NCBI GenBank assembly: GCA_023974075.1
Contig: JAMFTG010000615.1
Span: 41,001 to 105,000, forward strand
Reading direction: 5' to 3'
Source of the DNA: Chaenocephalus aceratus
Lineage: Eukaryota > Chordata > Actinopteri > Perciformes > Channichthyidae
DNA: 64,000 nt
How positions within the stretch are numbered: position 1 is the stretch's first letter; the number at the start of each line of letters is the position of its first letter. The position numbers and the translations under genes are program-made. Below, in pieces: positions 1 through 13,257 of this stretch. Under the pieces are notes generated by a model that searched no databases, was not told where the DNA came from, and saw nothing but the letters and a program-made list of their open reading frames with translations.

Positions 1-33
1 GATTACTCTTTGTTTTGCTGTTAAACTTCAGCT

Positions 34-58
34 CACACACACACACACACACACACCA

Positions 59-109
<51 letters not shown>

Positions 110-135
110 ACACACACACACACACACACACCACA
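34..135. repeat. (CA)n microsatellite, interrupted
   Basis: CA dinucleotides with periodic CCA interruptions. Confidence 0.97.
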
Positions 136-385
136 GGGTTAGGGGATACCTGGAGGTTTAGGGGATACCAAACACAGTGGTGTTATCAAATTTAAAATAT
201 ATAATTAATAAATGGCTGAAAATAGCTTGTGTCCATAATAGACGGATGTGTAATATTTGATGCAGCCGAACCTGTACGAACGTGTATTACAATGCCGTTA
301 TGTGATGACTTCCAAAGAGAAAAGCAAGAACTCTCGGAATAAAGTATTTTTTCATTTTTTAAATGTTTTCGGATTTCATATCGCA

Positions 386-490
386 TAATAATAATAATAA
401 TAATAATAATAATATAATAATTTCAATTTATATAGCGCCTTTCACGAAACCCAAGGACGCTTTACAATGGGAAGTAACAAAACAAAAGGT
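386..490 (-). repeat. (AAT)n and LINE-type 3' tail, minus orientation
   Basis: An AAT run (386-421) is followed by TATATAGCGCCTTTCACGAA, the reverse complement of the GGCGCTATA tail seen on LINE 3' ends in this window. A related tail with the words CGCCTTTCA and ACACCCAAGGAC recurs at about 57,040-57,120. It looks like the 3' end of an inserted minus-strand retroelement, heavily truncated. Confidence 0.6.
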
Positions 491-1195
491 AATAAAAATC
501 ATACAGAGCAATAGCAGGAAATAAGTGACTGTATATTAGTTAAACACCATATCCCAGCGTGCATTGCGGCTAAAACATCCAATCACCGAGCTTCAACGAT
601 AGCTGAGGATTATGGGTAGTTAGATGTTTTCGCTTTCGGAGAAATGTGTCTCCGAATCGAAGGGGAAAAACACAAAAGCATTGCACACCATTTAACCCAA
701 TCAATGCTGTGTAATCAACACTGATGTGTTTTAGTGGAGGAGCAGATATATCGCTGAGTAATCATTTGACAGTGAGCGGAATACGGTTTTACTTTGAAAA
801 CTTCGAGACCGGAAGTACTGTTTTCACCCCGTGAGGGTGGACGCTAACTTTACATGGACGCTGCCGCATAGACACGTTCTCCTGGCGAGACCTCAATCAT
901 CTTCGTAATATCTATCAAACTATAGATCCTGCACATCCACTGGACGTAGATTCTGAAAGTACCATATCCGCTTCTCGCTAGAAATGTAATCAAAAAGCAT
1001 TTAATGGTCAAACTATCCTACAATTTAGGATTTTCCAGAGAGGGTTATTTGTGATAAACGACCCTCCGGAGCGTTTGCAGTCAACGGGAGCACTAGAGGT
1101 CAACGGGAGCACTAGAGGTCGATCACTTGAACGTGACTATAGGTCGTAATAAGCGCTTGAACAAACGATCTATTTGGTCGTATGAGTTGGAGGAC
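491..1195. other. Unassigned non-coding stretch
   Basis: No gene seen. At 1084-1120 a 19-bp segment (AACGGGAGCACTAGAGGTC) is present twice in tandem. The rest looks single-copy or strongly decayed. Confidence 0.4.
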
Positions 1196-1380
1196 TTGTT
1201 GTTCTATTTACATGTATACAGACTTCTTGCACTATTTTTTATTTTTGTATATTATTATATATGTTGCATAGTTGGAGGAGCTCAGGTCAGAAGAATTTCC
1301 TTTCCATTTCTACACTGTAGCTTTGTGCATCTGACACTAAACTCTTTGAATCTTGATGAGGATTCTGAGTGATGATGGAA
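1196..1380 (+). repeat. Dispersed retroelement 3' end, copy 1
   Basis: This shares an ordered series of words with 45665-45855: a GCACTA start, then ATGTTGCAT, GTTGGAGGAGCTC, GGTCAGAAGAAT and TTTGAATCTTGA. The repeated 3' terminus suggests a short SINE or LINE tail family. Family not named. Confidence 0.65.
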
Positions 1381-2500
1381 ATCAACAGTAAATAATTTTT
1401 TGAACGCGGGCCACTTCTGGTCGCTGCGGCGTGAAGGACGGGAGGGGGTGCGGGAGGGGGGTGCGTAACTCTGTGATGTCACACTTGTAATGTAATTACA
1501 AAGCCATCTGTCTCTCATTGGATGACAAGCGCAAAATGTCCAATTATGCTTTCGTTTAAATCCTAATTAGTTCAGCCCAATTTGCCCTCCTGCTGCACGA
1601 GACGCCTCATGAAGGGGAGACGCATGCACACTGCTTCATGTGCACGCCGCTTCACATGCACACTGCTTCATGTGCACGCTGCTGCACGTGCACACTCTGC
1701 TTTTAGGCAAAGCAATACTGAATGTGGTTTCAGTCACATGCTCAGCTTAACACTTATTCTACTATACTTTAAAGGAGGCGAGTCCGAGCTGTCCTCCTTT
1801 AAAGATGTACTCTTTATCTTCAGTGATTGAATAGTATTTATGTTCTGTACACGTTGTTTACAGAAGTGTTCCTTTCTAATTCCAATTCATGTTCATCACA
1901 TTTAGGAGAAATGTATTCATACCTCTAACAAATTCTCTTGGCTTATCGTTGTTATTTATTATACAACGTGCACATTTTCATTCAGCTTTGTTTGATGTTA
2001 TAAATGTATTAATTCATGTTATTTTTGATGTAAACATTTTATTAATTTGTGTCTTTTATTTTATTTATTATTTAAATTATATATTTGTTTTTCTTTACCT
2101 TTTCATGTTTGTATTCATCTTTAATTGAACATTTTTACTTTAAATTATTAGGATTTTCTCTCGTTTTCCTTTTAGTTTTCTATCTTTTATTCTATCTATT
2201 TATTTATACAGGTTTTAATGACCTTTTCATGTTTATATATAAGTGTAATGTATTTGTTTAATAATCTGTTATTGCAGATTGCTGCTCAACTCTCTTGTAA
2301 TGCTATACAGTACATTAAAATACACGTGTTATAAATTAACATCTCTGACTAATACAGAGATTAAACGCAGTTGGTTTTATTTATTATTATTAATTATTGG
2401 TTTTGTGCAATAAATTATTTAAGACGTCTTTGTCTTTTTCTACATCTTTCAACCAAATGTTTATTTTTGTTTATACATTTAAATGCAGAATAGAGTCTTT
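1381..2500. other. AT-rich non-coding stretch
   Basis: 1590-1690 holds an imperfect tandem of about 15-17 bp around TGCACACTGCTTCATG. From 1850 to 2470 the sequence is very AT-rich with no coding signal or recognisable element. Confidence 0.4.
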
Positions 2501-2519
2501 AATGACAGGCTGTAAATAT

Positions 2520-2660
2520 TATCAGCCTCCGCCCCGGGAGCTTCTTAACAGATAATAAGCAGTGATTTCTCCGCGCTGCAGAGGCTGCGTTCAGGCCATG
2601 ATTAGCCCGTAATCAGCAAAGTACAGCCTGATTATGAGCCGCCGCTCTCAGGTGTCTTCG
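2520..2660. promoter_or_regulatory. Candidate conserved non-coding element
   Basis: This is a compositionally balanced block with clustered homeodomain-like cores (ATGATTAGC, GTAATCAGC, TGATTATGA) among otherwise AT-rich DNA. It resembles enhancer-type non-coding elements found around developmental neural genes. Conservation cannot be tested here, so this is inference. Confidence 0.25.
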
Positions 2661-3309
2661 GGGAATCTGATTTCTAACCGTCTCTTTCTTCTCTGTGATT
2701 ACAACACGCACCTCTGATTTCCATGGCAGTGAAAGGCCACGTTTCCTCTTTGTGCAGCGTCTCAGAACCAGCGTATCCCCGAGGACACATCACGGCTGTT
2801 TGCTGCGGTTTATGGGTTCGTCGATATTGGCCTTTTATTGGCTCTGTCACTGTCACACACCTGTGGTAGAGTTGAGGTTTAAAGACCTTTAAAATGTTCA
2901 CTGCCGCGTGTAACTACAAACCGTAAACCGGCTGCTAAAGCTCCGGAAGAAGGCTGCAGGTTCGGTGTTTCCTATGAGAGGAAAGATTATCAAGCTGCTT
3001 TAGTTCTTTTTCTCATGGGGTTTGTCATATTTACACCAAATATATAAAAGCTTGTTTGCAGATTATATGTACCATCAGCACAGCATTAATATCGTATGCT
3101 CTACTCTTTTCTCGCTCCAATTCAAATAATTGTGTAACACTAAAACAGAGAGTTTAAGCCTGTAGGTAAGGTAAGACTGAGCGAGCACTAACGATATGCT
3201 TTATTAGAAAGTAACAACTTGAGCCTACTCTTTTATATAAGGCAAACAGAATAGTCCGAGTACAGTACCTTGTGGGACTCCAAGAGTCATTTGGATTGTC
3301 CCGCTTCAA

Positions 3310-3670
3310 TACAGTCAGACTGAAGCATCCTTTGCTCCAGTCAGTCCTCTCAGTGAACACAGAGCTGACTCCAGATCAGATGAAGGCCCTTTGAGCAGCT
3401 TCTCTCTCACTGATCCTGCTGTCATGTTACATGTTTGATGTTGTTCTCTCTCGACTCCACTTCGAGCGATAGAACTATTAACAAAGCACTTATATACTAA
3501 CAAAGGACTGGCTTACCTAAAGCCAGTTGAGTAGCACTTGAAATGTTGGCTCTGAAACCTGATGTACTTTATGATTCTGTTTTCTTTAAGGTTGTATTTT
3601 GTTGGTCGAACGCACTTATTGTGAGTCGCTCTGGATGAAAGCCTCAGCTAAATGTAATGTAATGTTTGTT
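3310..3670 (+). repeat. LINE 3' end, copy A (tail TCAGCTAAATGTAATG)
   Basis: This matches the reverse complement of 33790-34190 over several hundred bases: GAACTA(T/C)TAACAAAGCAC, TATATACTAACAAAGGACTG, ATGTACTTTATGATTCTG, and the terminal CAGCTAAATGTAATGTAATG. The other copy keeps a decayed coding remnant similar to LINE ORF2 C-termini. This copy is broken by indels. Confidence 0.7.
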
Positions 3671-5867
3671 TCTCATGTGTCTTGCTATGTGTCTGTTGAT
3701 GTTATGGAGCTGCTGCGATGCAAGGAGCATTTCAGACTTCATCTGACCATTAAAGTATTATCGGATCGTATCGTTGGGTTCTGCTGGCCTTTTCATTGGT
3801 CAGTGAGCTGTGAAAAAAGATATCGCCCCAACATTAAGACGTGGTTGTCCTTTTAAAGCCTTCTCCGATCCCTCTCGTGATCTGAAGTGGTCAGCCTTCT
3901 CCTCTCAGATTCATAAATCCATCTCTGCTGTCAGATTCCGACGTGCAGATTGATTTCAGCTCGGATGTGTTTCATCTCCCGCTCCGTGAGTCTGTATGAA
4001 AAGACAAACCAGAGGGAAATATTTCCCTTCAAGAGCAGAAATAATTCCTCTTTCCTCACATTTTCTAATCTGGACCTGGAGCAGTGAGCGGGTCAACAGC
4101 CTCATTGATCTGCGTCTCGCGGTGGCTGTATTCTGGTCAGAGCCCGCTGGGCGCAGAGTGTGCTTCGATCTGTCGGTGATTGATCAACTCTGCAGGCCGG
4201 CGCCTCGCTACAAGTCACAACACACTGCCGCGCTCATTCATTATGTGCTTCACCGGCAATACAGAGTGTAAGCCGGTACACGATGTGACAAGAAGGGTCA
4301 ATACCCAGCCGCCGGAGCACAGGGAGGACCTCCTGCTGTGATTACATGTGGCAGGAGCATGACACGACCCAAATATGTGCATAATTAATATCATGTTTCA
4401 TACACGACGATAAACCAGCAGCAAGAGGAGGCGCTGAGGATGGAGTATTACACCTGGTTCAGTGTCGACTGTGGTAACAAATGTTGCCGTCTGCTATTTT
4501 TTAATAAAGACAGAAACATAAGGGCATGTTGCGTAGCATGGAGGGACGGTGATTATGCTAATGAGTGCATGCAAGGTTGGGAAAAAGACGTAATAGGCCG
4601 AACGTAACCTTCACCTAATTAAACCTCTACACAAAACGACAAACCAGAACACATGTCCCATTGAGGTCCAAATGGCATGTTTTCAAACCTGCTGTTTTCA
4701 TCGTGCAGAGTGTGGTTGGCATTAAAGTCAGAAAAGTATTTGTTTTCTTTTCAGATTGAGAGGGAAATATGGCTCGTTTTCTCAAATGACGGCCACTTTA
4801 ACAGCACGTGCGCTACTTAAGGACCTGAAGGGGCATCGTCATGTTTCATTTACCCAGTGTGCAGCGGGTGGAACAGGCCTTCTCTTACAACAGTGTAATG
4901 TTATCAGCCTATTATATCGGTGTTAACACTTATTTAGTCTTTTCGATGGAAGTCAGACGGAGAAAGTGAAAAGCATGTCAGATATTATTTTAGTTTTGCT
5001 TCATTTACAAGTCCTTGATATGTGGAAGAAGTTTGTCTGTGCATTACTACCACCCACATTAACCATGGATGCCATTTATTGCAGCACAACTGCATAACTG
5101 CAATGCATTGTGGGTGATATTCACAAACTACACTTCTGATGGCAGCGGGGAATATTGTAAGGGCACGTCAACGAGGGCGCGTGGAACGACGAATGAAAGT
5201 GACAGATTTCAATGATATGTGGGAAATAAAAAGTACCCCAATAAAAAATCTTTTTCTGACCTTAGAGAGTTATAATTCTAACGTCCATCATAGCCTCTGA
5301 CAGCATCCTACATGGCTTCTGATAAAGGGCCAGTCAGCTGGTGACGGCCTCCACTTCATGGCTAATTGTATTATTGTAATGTTATTACTGTAACATACGA
5401 GGAGGCTTTGAGGGGCTTTCCAAATGGAAATGGACGGACCTCCTGAGAGTCTCCGAGGGACCCCCAGTGACCGTAAAGATAATAAGGAAGAAATGAAGTT
5501 CCATTATGCCGTGATAATTCATTTCTTTGTTCCGCTGTTCAACCCTGTACTGCCTCACTTTATAATTACTAACGGGGATGAAGCCGCAGATCAATGGGAG
5601 TCCTGCAGTCTCTCTGCCGCACACAGGAAACGGTCCTGGACCCCAAACCTTAGACACTCAAGACATAACAAGATACAACAAGAGAGAGACACAGACACAC
5701 TGCTGATTGGAGGAAGTATTATATGTTGTTCAACAGGATAAGAGACAGAATAAGTCCGCCAAGCGTACACAGCATGTGTCTGAAGAACAACAGAATCTCA
5801 CAGGTTCCACACGCTTCTTTCAGTTTACACAGCTCTGGACCTTTGGACCTTTTACCATCACATGTTA
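3671..5867. other. Unassigned mostly unique DNA
   Basis: No gene, tandem array or element with clear ends was seen. Short open frames here lack similarity I can recognise. Confidence 0.4.
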
Positions 5868-6688
5868 CAAGACCCTATGCTCAATAAGACCCTAAGCTAA
5901 ACAAGACCCTATATAACTAAGACCCTATTAACTAAGACCCTATAACTAAGACCCTATATAACTAAGACCCTATCTAACTAAGACCCTATATAACTAAGAC
6001 CCTATCTAACTAAGACCCTATATAATAAGACCCTATATAACTAAGACCCTATGCTCATAAGCCCCTATATAACTAAGACCCTATATAACTAAGACCCTAT
6101 ATAACTAAGACCCTATAACTAAGACCCTATATAACTAAGACCCTATATAACTAAGGGCCTATATAACTAATACCCTATAACTAAGACCCTATATAACTAA
6201 GACCCTATATAACTAAGGGCCTATATAACTAAGACCCTATAAACTAAGGGCCTATATAACTAAACCCTATATAACTAAGACCCTATATAACTAAGACCCT
6301 ATATAACTAGGACCCTATATAACTAAGACCCTATATAACTAAGACCCTATATAACTAAGACCCTATATAACTAAGACCCTATAACTAAGACCCTATATAC
6401 AAAGACCCTATATAACTAAGGGCCTATATAACTAATACCCTATATAACTAAGACCCTATATAACTAAGGGCCTATATAACTAAGACCCTATATAACTAAG
6501 GGCCTATAAACTAATACCCTATATAACTAAGACCCTATATAACTAAGACCCTATATAACTAGGACCCTATAACTAAGACCCTATGCTAACTAAGACCCTA
6601 TATAACTAAGACCCTATAAACTAAGACCCTATATAACTAAGACCCTATGTAACTAAGACCCTATATAACTAAGACCCTATATAACTAT
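5868..6688. repeat. 16-bp minisatellite
   Basis: Unit GACCCTATATAACTAA, about 50 copies. Variants include GGGCCTATATAACTAA and units shortened by loss of TATA. Confidence 0.97.
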
Positions 6689-6830
6689 AGAAGGATCAAA
6701 AGGACACAGGTGGCAACCACAAGCGTGGGGCTGACGATCACCGGAAGTCAAGGGCTCTGAAACGAGATTGAAAGGTCCAGGAAGTGCATGATAAGACTAG
6801 AGAAGTGACTGCAACTTAACACAACTAACT

Positions 6831-9800
6831 CGATCTAAACATGGACTATAACTTAAGCACGATCTGAAGTACTGAACACGGACTATAACTTAAGCAACAT
6901 ATGAAGTACTGAACACGGACTATAACTTAAGCAACATATGAAGTACTGAACACGGACTGTAACTTAAGCACGATATGAAGTACTGAACACGGACTATAAC
7001 TTAAGCAAGATATGAAGTACTGAACAGGACTCTAACTTAAGCAAGATATGAAGTACTGAACATGGACTCTAACTTAAGCAAGATATGAAGTACTGAACAC
7101 GGACTGTAACTTAAGCACGATATGAAGTACTGAACACGGACTATAACTTAAGCAACATATGAAGTACTGAACACGGACTATAACTTAAGCAACATATGAA
7201 GTACTGAACACGGACTGTAACTTAAGCACGATATGAAGTACTGAACACGGACTATAACTTAAGCACGATATGAAGTACTGAACATGGACTCTAACTTAAG
7301 CAACATATGAAGTACTGAACATGGACTCTAACTTAAGCAACATATGAAGTACTGAACATGGACTCTAACTTAAGCAACATATGAAGTACTGAACATGGAC
7401 TCTAACTTAAGCAAGATATGAAGTACTGAACACGGACTCTAACTTAAGCAACATATGAAGTACTGAACATGGACTATAACTTAAGCAAGATATGAAGTAC
7501 TGAACACAGACTATAACTTAAGCAAGATATGAAGTACTGAACATGGACTGTAACTTAAGCACGATATGAAGTACTGAACACGGACTATAACTTAAGCAAG
7601 ATATGAAGTACTGAACACGGACTATAACTTAAGCACGATATGAAGTAAGTACTGAACACGGACTATAACTTAAGCAAGATATGAAGTACTGAACACGGAC
7701 TATAACTTAAGCAACATATGAAGTACTGAACACGGACTATAACTTAATCAAGATATGAAGTACTGAACACGGACTATAACTTAAGCAAGATATGAAGTAC
7801 TGAACACGGACTATAACTTAAGCACGATATGAAGTACTGAACACGGACTATAACTTAAGCAAGATATGAAGTACTGAACACGGACTAACTTAAGCAACAT
7901 GATGAAGTACTGAACACGGACTATAACTTAAGCACGATATGAAGTACTGAACACGGACTATAACTTAAGCACGATATGAAGTACTGAACACGGACTATAA
8001 CTTAAGCACGATATGAAGTACTGAACACGGACTATAACTTAAGCACGATATGAAGTACTGAACACGGACTATAACTTAAGCACGATATGAAGTACTGAAC
8101 ACGGACTATAACTTAAGCAAGATATGAAGTACTGAACACGGACTATAACTTAAGCAAGATATGAAGTACTGAACACGGACTCTAACTTAAGCACGATATG
8201 AAGTTCTGAACACGGACTATAACTTAAGCAAGATATGAAGTACTGAACACGGACTATAACTTAAGCAGATATGAAGTACTGAACACGGACTATAACTTAA
8301 GCAAGATATGAAGTACTGAACACGGACTATAACTTAAGCAAGATATGAAGTACTGAACACGGACTATAACTTAAGCAAGATATGAAGTACTGAACACGGA
8401 CTATAACTTAAGCAAGATATGAAGTACTGAACACGGACTATAACTTAAGCAAGATATGAAGTACTGAACACGGACTATAACTTAAGCAAGATATGAAGTA
8501 CTGAACACGGACTATAACTTAAGCAAGATATGAAGTACTGAACACGGACTATAACTTAAGCAAGATATGAAGTACTGAACACGGACTATAACTAAGCAAG
8601 ATATGAAGTACTGAACACGGACTATAACTTAATCAAGATATGAAGTACTGAACACGGACTATAACTTAATCAAGATATGAAGTACTGAACACGGACTATA
8701 ACTTAAGCAAGATATGAAGTACTGAACACGGACTATAACTTAAGCAAGATATGAAGTACTGAACACGGACTATAACTTAAGCAAGATATGAAGTACTGAA
8801 CACGGACTATAACTTAAGCAGATATGAAGTACTGAACACGGACTATAACTTAAGCAAGATATGAAGTACTGAACACGGACTATAACTTAAGCAAGATATG
8901 AAGTACTGAACACGGACTATAACTTAATCAGATATGAAGTACTGAACACGGACTATAACTTAAGCAAGATATGAAGTACTGAACACGGACTATAACTTAA
9001 TCAAGATATGAAGTACTGAACACGGACTATAACTTAAGCAAGATATGAAGTACTGAACACGGACTATAACTTAAGCAATATGAAGTACTGAACACGGACT
9101 ATAACTTAATCGATATGAAGTACTGAACACGGACTATAACTTAAGCAAGATATGAAGTACTGAACACGGACTATAACTTAAGCACGATATGAAGTACTGA
9201 ACACGGACTGTAACTTAAGCAACATATGAAGTACTGAACACGGACTATAACTTAAGCAAGATATGAAGTACTGAACACGGACTATAACTTAAGCAAGATA
9301 TGAAGTACTGAACACGGACTATAACTTAAGCAAGATATGAAGTACTGAACACGGACTATAACTTAAGCAAGATATGAAGTACTGAACACGGACTATAACT
9401 TAAGCAAGATATGAAGTACTGAACACGGACTATAACTTAAGCAGATATGGAAGTACTGAACACGGACTATAACTTAAGCACGATATGAAGTACTGAACAC
9501 GGACTATAACTTAAGCACGATATGAAGTACTGAACACGGACTATAACTTAAGCACGATATGAAGTACTGAACACGGACTATAACTTAAGCACGATATGAA
9601 GTACTGAACACGGACTATAACTTAAGCAAGATATGAAGTACTGAACACGGACTATAACTTAAGCACGATATGAAGTACTGAACACGGACTATAACTTAAG
9701 CAAGATATGAAGTACTGAACACGGACTATAACTTAAGCAGATATGAAGTACTGAACACGGACTATAACTTAAGCAAGATATGAAGTACTGAACACGGACT

Positions 9801-10648
9801 ATAACTTAAGCAAGATATGAAGTACTGAACACGGACTAACTTAAGCACGATATGAAGTACTGAACACGGACTATAACTTAAGCAAGATATGAAGTACTGA
9901 ACACGGACTATAACTTAAGCAAGATATGAAGTACTGAACACGGACTATAACTTAAGCAAGATATGAAGTACTGAACACGGACTATAACTTAAGCAAGATA
10001 TGAAGTACTGAACACGGACTATAACTTAAGCAAGATATGAAGTACTGAACACGGACTATAACTTAAGCAAGATATGAAGTACTGAACACGGACTATAACT
10101 AAGCAACATATGAAGTACTGAACACGGACTATAACTTAAGCAGATATGAAGTACTGAACACGGACTATAACTTAAGCAAGATATGAAGTACTGAACACGG
10201 ACTATAACTTAAGCAAGATATGAAGTACTGAACACGGACTATAACTTAAGCAAGATATGAAGTACTGAACACGGACTATAACTTAAGCACAATATGAAGT
10301 ACTGAACACGGACTATAACTTAAGCAAGATATGAAGTACTGAACACGGACTATAACTTAAGCAAGATATGAAGTACTGAACACGGACTATAACTTAAGCA
10401 AGATATGAAGTACTGAACACGGACTATAACTTAAGCAACATATGAAGTACTGAACACGGACTATAACTTAAGCAAGATATGAAGTACTGAACACGGACTA
10501 TAACTTAAGCAAGATATGAAGTACTGAACACGGACTATAACTTAAGCAACATATGAAGTACTGAACACGGACTATAACTTAAGCACGATATGAAGTACTG
10601 AACACGGACTATAACTTAAGCACGATATGAAGTACTGAACACGGCACG
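6831..10648. repeat. 37-bp minisatellite, about 103 copies
   Basis: The unit contains GAAGTACTGAACACGGAC followed by TATAACTTAAGCAAGATAT. Copies are highly similar. Variants (CACG, CAAC or CAAG before ATAT; loss of one base) are concentrated at the left edge, while the middle is nearly uniform. This suggests recent homogenisation. Confidence 0.98.
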
Positions 10649-11035
10649 ATACAGACTTGTTGTGATGTTACAGCTGGTTGTTGTTCGTCGCACTCGATGC
10701 TCGCGTGTGTGACAGAAGATGTAAACGTGAACGCTTCCTCCAACACGTTGGCTATGGATCCAGATTCTTCCGCTGATAATGAAGTGTTTGTTTTCAGGCA
10801 GTTACCATGACGCTGATGCTTGGAACTGGAACAGCACCATGATGGATTCACTTTTAGACCTTGAAGGCGGGTTATCCAGCACACAGAAGAAACTCTGGTT
10901 CCCCTGCATTAACCTCTCCTCTTCCTCTCCTCTTCCTCTCCTCTTCCTCTTCCTCACACAGGCGCTTCCCTTTCTCTTTGTTAGGCCCCTTCTCATTTTA
11001 ATGACCCTGGTTTCATGCCAATTGTGTTAATTTCC
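10649..11035. other. Unique DNA with CT-rich tract
   Basis: No gene recognised. 10913-10955 is a repeated CTCCTCTTCCTC tract. Confidence 0.4.
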
Positions 11036-11500
11036 TCAATATGTAAATTTCCTTAATGTGAACCCCCCTTTGACTGACAAAAACTGTTGTGAGTTAATGA
11101 AGCTTTTGTAATTAGGATTGCTATAGCAACAGCGGTACCTGGGCCGGGATGATATTACACGCATTCTGCAGACAAACAGGCACCGAAGCCGATTAAAAAG
11201 GCCTCGTAATGCGGAGACATTACCCGAGCGCAGATAGGTAGGAGCACAATGCATCGTTAGCCTCGGAAAGCCAACACTAATGCCATTAAAGCCCAGAATG
11301 CAGCATTACAGCGGCCGGTGTTTTCACTTTAGCTGTTCATTAGATCTGGAGTCTGGAGCGGCTCGGCCTAATGAAATCAACAATGAGCCAAATCAAGACT
11401 TGACAATGTGGTTCCGCATTCTACGAGACAAACAGCTCGTAATCACCGAAGTGAATGTGAGACAAAGAGAAAGGAGAGAGAAACGATGGCCTGATTAACC
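11036..11500. promoter_or_regulatory. Candidate conserved non-coding element with RFX-like palindrome
   Basis: This block is rich in TAAT/ATTA words and contains the perfect 12-bp palindrome TTGCTATAGCAA at 11118-11129. That resembles the RFX X-box (two GTTGC-type half sites). It sits between arrays and repeat fragments and appears free of repeats. Regulatory function is inferred only. Confidence 0.35.
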
Positions 11501-11815
11501 CACATAGAGACGATTCAATGTTTATAACAAATCTATTTCCTGTCCGGGGCGCGCGACACAAAGCCGCTCTAATTCCATTTGGTGAACTTGTATCTCGTCA
11601 AAGGATTTGAACAATGAACATGTAGAAGTTTCTCCGTTGAGCAGCCCGCAGTGTATCAGACAGGACATGTGCAAATATAATGCTCTTTCTGGCCCGACCC
11701 GACCACGGAGAAGCGGGAGAAGATGGATGGAGGTCTCTTCCTAGTGCCCTTCCAGAGAGAGAAGGTGATGAACTAACAAGTGAAGAGGTCTACGAGGGGA
11801 CAACATGATGAAGTG
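11501..11815. other. Unassigned unique DNA
   Basis: No gene, array or element recognised. Confidence 0.35.
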
Positions 11816-12055
11816 ACTTTAAAGGTGGGGTAGGTCATTCTGGAGAAACAGCTGGAGTGGCTAGAATCTGAAAATACACAGCCGGAAGAAATCTGCAACT
11901 TCCTTCAGAGCCCCTCCCCCAACACACACGTGACCAATGAGGGCAGAGATCAGTGTGTGCCCAGAGGGAAGGCTGACAGGCAGGGAGGCCGTCCAGTCAC
12001 TTCAGCCGAGGCAGATGATTGGTCGAGCTTTTCACAGCGCCACGGCTTCCACTGA
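11816..12055 (+). repeat. Dispersed repeat fragment starting AAAGGTGGGGTAGGTCATTC
   Basis: The opening AAAGGTGGGGTAGGT with TCTGGAGAAACAGCTGGAG and the later CCCTCCCCCAACACAC resemble a repeat common in fish genomes, as I remember it. Boundaries and family are uncertain. Confidence 0.4.
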
Positions 12056-12065
12056 TGAGATTTTG

Positions 12066-12250
12066 AAGGGTGCTAGATAAAGACTTTATTAATCCCACAT
12101 CGGGACATTCTTTGGTTGCAGCTCCCGTGTGCTCAACATTAAAATACAAATACTTAAAAATGATAAGAATTAAAAATGCAATGAAAATGGAAAATAGTTT
12201 AAACAAATACAAACCATATAAGACCAGTCGTTCTTGTGTAGTATCCCCAT
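12066..12250 (-). repeat. Retroelement 3' end, minus orientation (ATCAATAAAGT family)
   Basis: GACTTTATTAATCCCACAT, then an AT-rich stretch, is the reverse complement pattern of TGGGATCAATAAAGTACTTC at 56,940-56,960. A third copy lies at 44,689-44,850. Confidence 0.6.
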
Positions 12251-12485
12251 GTCGTCTATCCCAGCACCCGTCTCACTGGAGAGCAGGTCGTCGTGTTCCC
12301 CTCCGCAGAGCGGCGGCTGACGGCCCGTCACCGAGTTAAACTCCGTGTCAGCCGGTTACATTTCCACTGTGACGTTGATTGCAGGTGGCAGCGCTAAGTA
12401 CAACGACAATGATGACTGGAGGAAGTGCTCCGTGCTTTGACAGCAGTCATTAAGCAGAGCGGGGAGCGGGCAGGACGCCGTGACT

Positions 12486-12598
12486 GGACCTGATATCGGA
12501 CCTGATATCGGACCTGATATCGGACCTGATATCGGACCTGATATCGGACCTGATATCGGACCGGATATCGGACCTGATATCGGACCTGATATCGGACC
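12486..12598. repeat. 12-bp tandem repeat
   Basis: Unit GGACCTGATATC, about 9.4 copies with one T-to-G variant. Each unit carries a GATATC palindrome. Confidence 0.97.
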
Positions 12599-12651
12599 AA
12601 CATGAATCAGAAACGTTTCTTTCTAGTGACAGAATATAGAAATGTGTTTTC

Positions 12652-12897
12652 AGTGTGTGTGCAGTGTGTGCAGTGTGTGCGCAGTGTGTGTGTGTGCGTG
12701 TGTGTGTGTGTGTGCAGTGTGTGTGTGTGTGTGCGTGTGTGTGTGTGTGCGCAGTGTGTGTGTGTGCAGTGTGTGCAGTGTGTGCAGTGTGTGTGTGTGT
12801 GTGCAGTGTGTGTGTGTGTGGTGGTGTGTGTGTGTGTGCGTGTGGTGTGTGTGTGTGTGTGTGCGCAGTGCGTGTGCGTGTGTGTGTGTGTGTGTGC

Positions 12898-12941
<44 letters not shown>

Positions 12942-12956
12942 GTGTGTGTGCGCAGT

Positions 12957-13000
<44 letters not shown>

Positions 13001-13025
13001 GTGCTGTGTGTGTGTGTGCTGTGTT

Positions 13026-13068
<43 letters not shown>

Positions 13069-13148
13069 GTGTGTGCTGTGTGTGTGTGTGTGGTGTGTGT
13101 GTGTGTGTGTGTGGGGGGGGGGGCAGTGTGTGGGTGTGTGTGTGGGCA
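12652..13148. repeat. (GT)n microsatellite, complex
   Basis: GT dinucleotides with repeated GCAGTGT interruptions and one run of about 12 G. Long open frames here are artefacts of the dinucleotide. Confidence 0.97.
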
Positions 13149-13257
13149 GGCTGCAGCATCTTGAGTCTGATCTCCGTCAGTACGATGGATGCTCTGAGGG
13201 TTTCAGAGAAATGATCTCCCCTCCTCTGACAGGATCATCTCACACCTGCACCTCCGA

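Noticed and set aside
3590..3670. tRNA-like or SINE promoter sequence
   Set aside because: Only the 3' tail of a LINE/SINE family is present; no A and B boxes or cloverleaf could be made out.
5868..10648. Possible CRISPR-like array
   Set aside because: Head-to-tail repeats without unique spacers, in a eukaryotic context.
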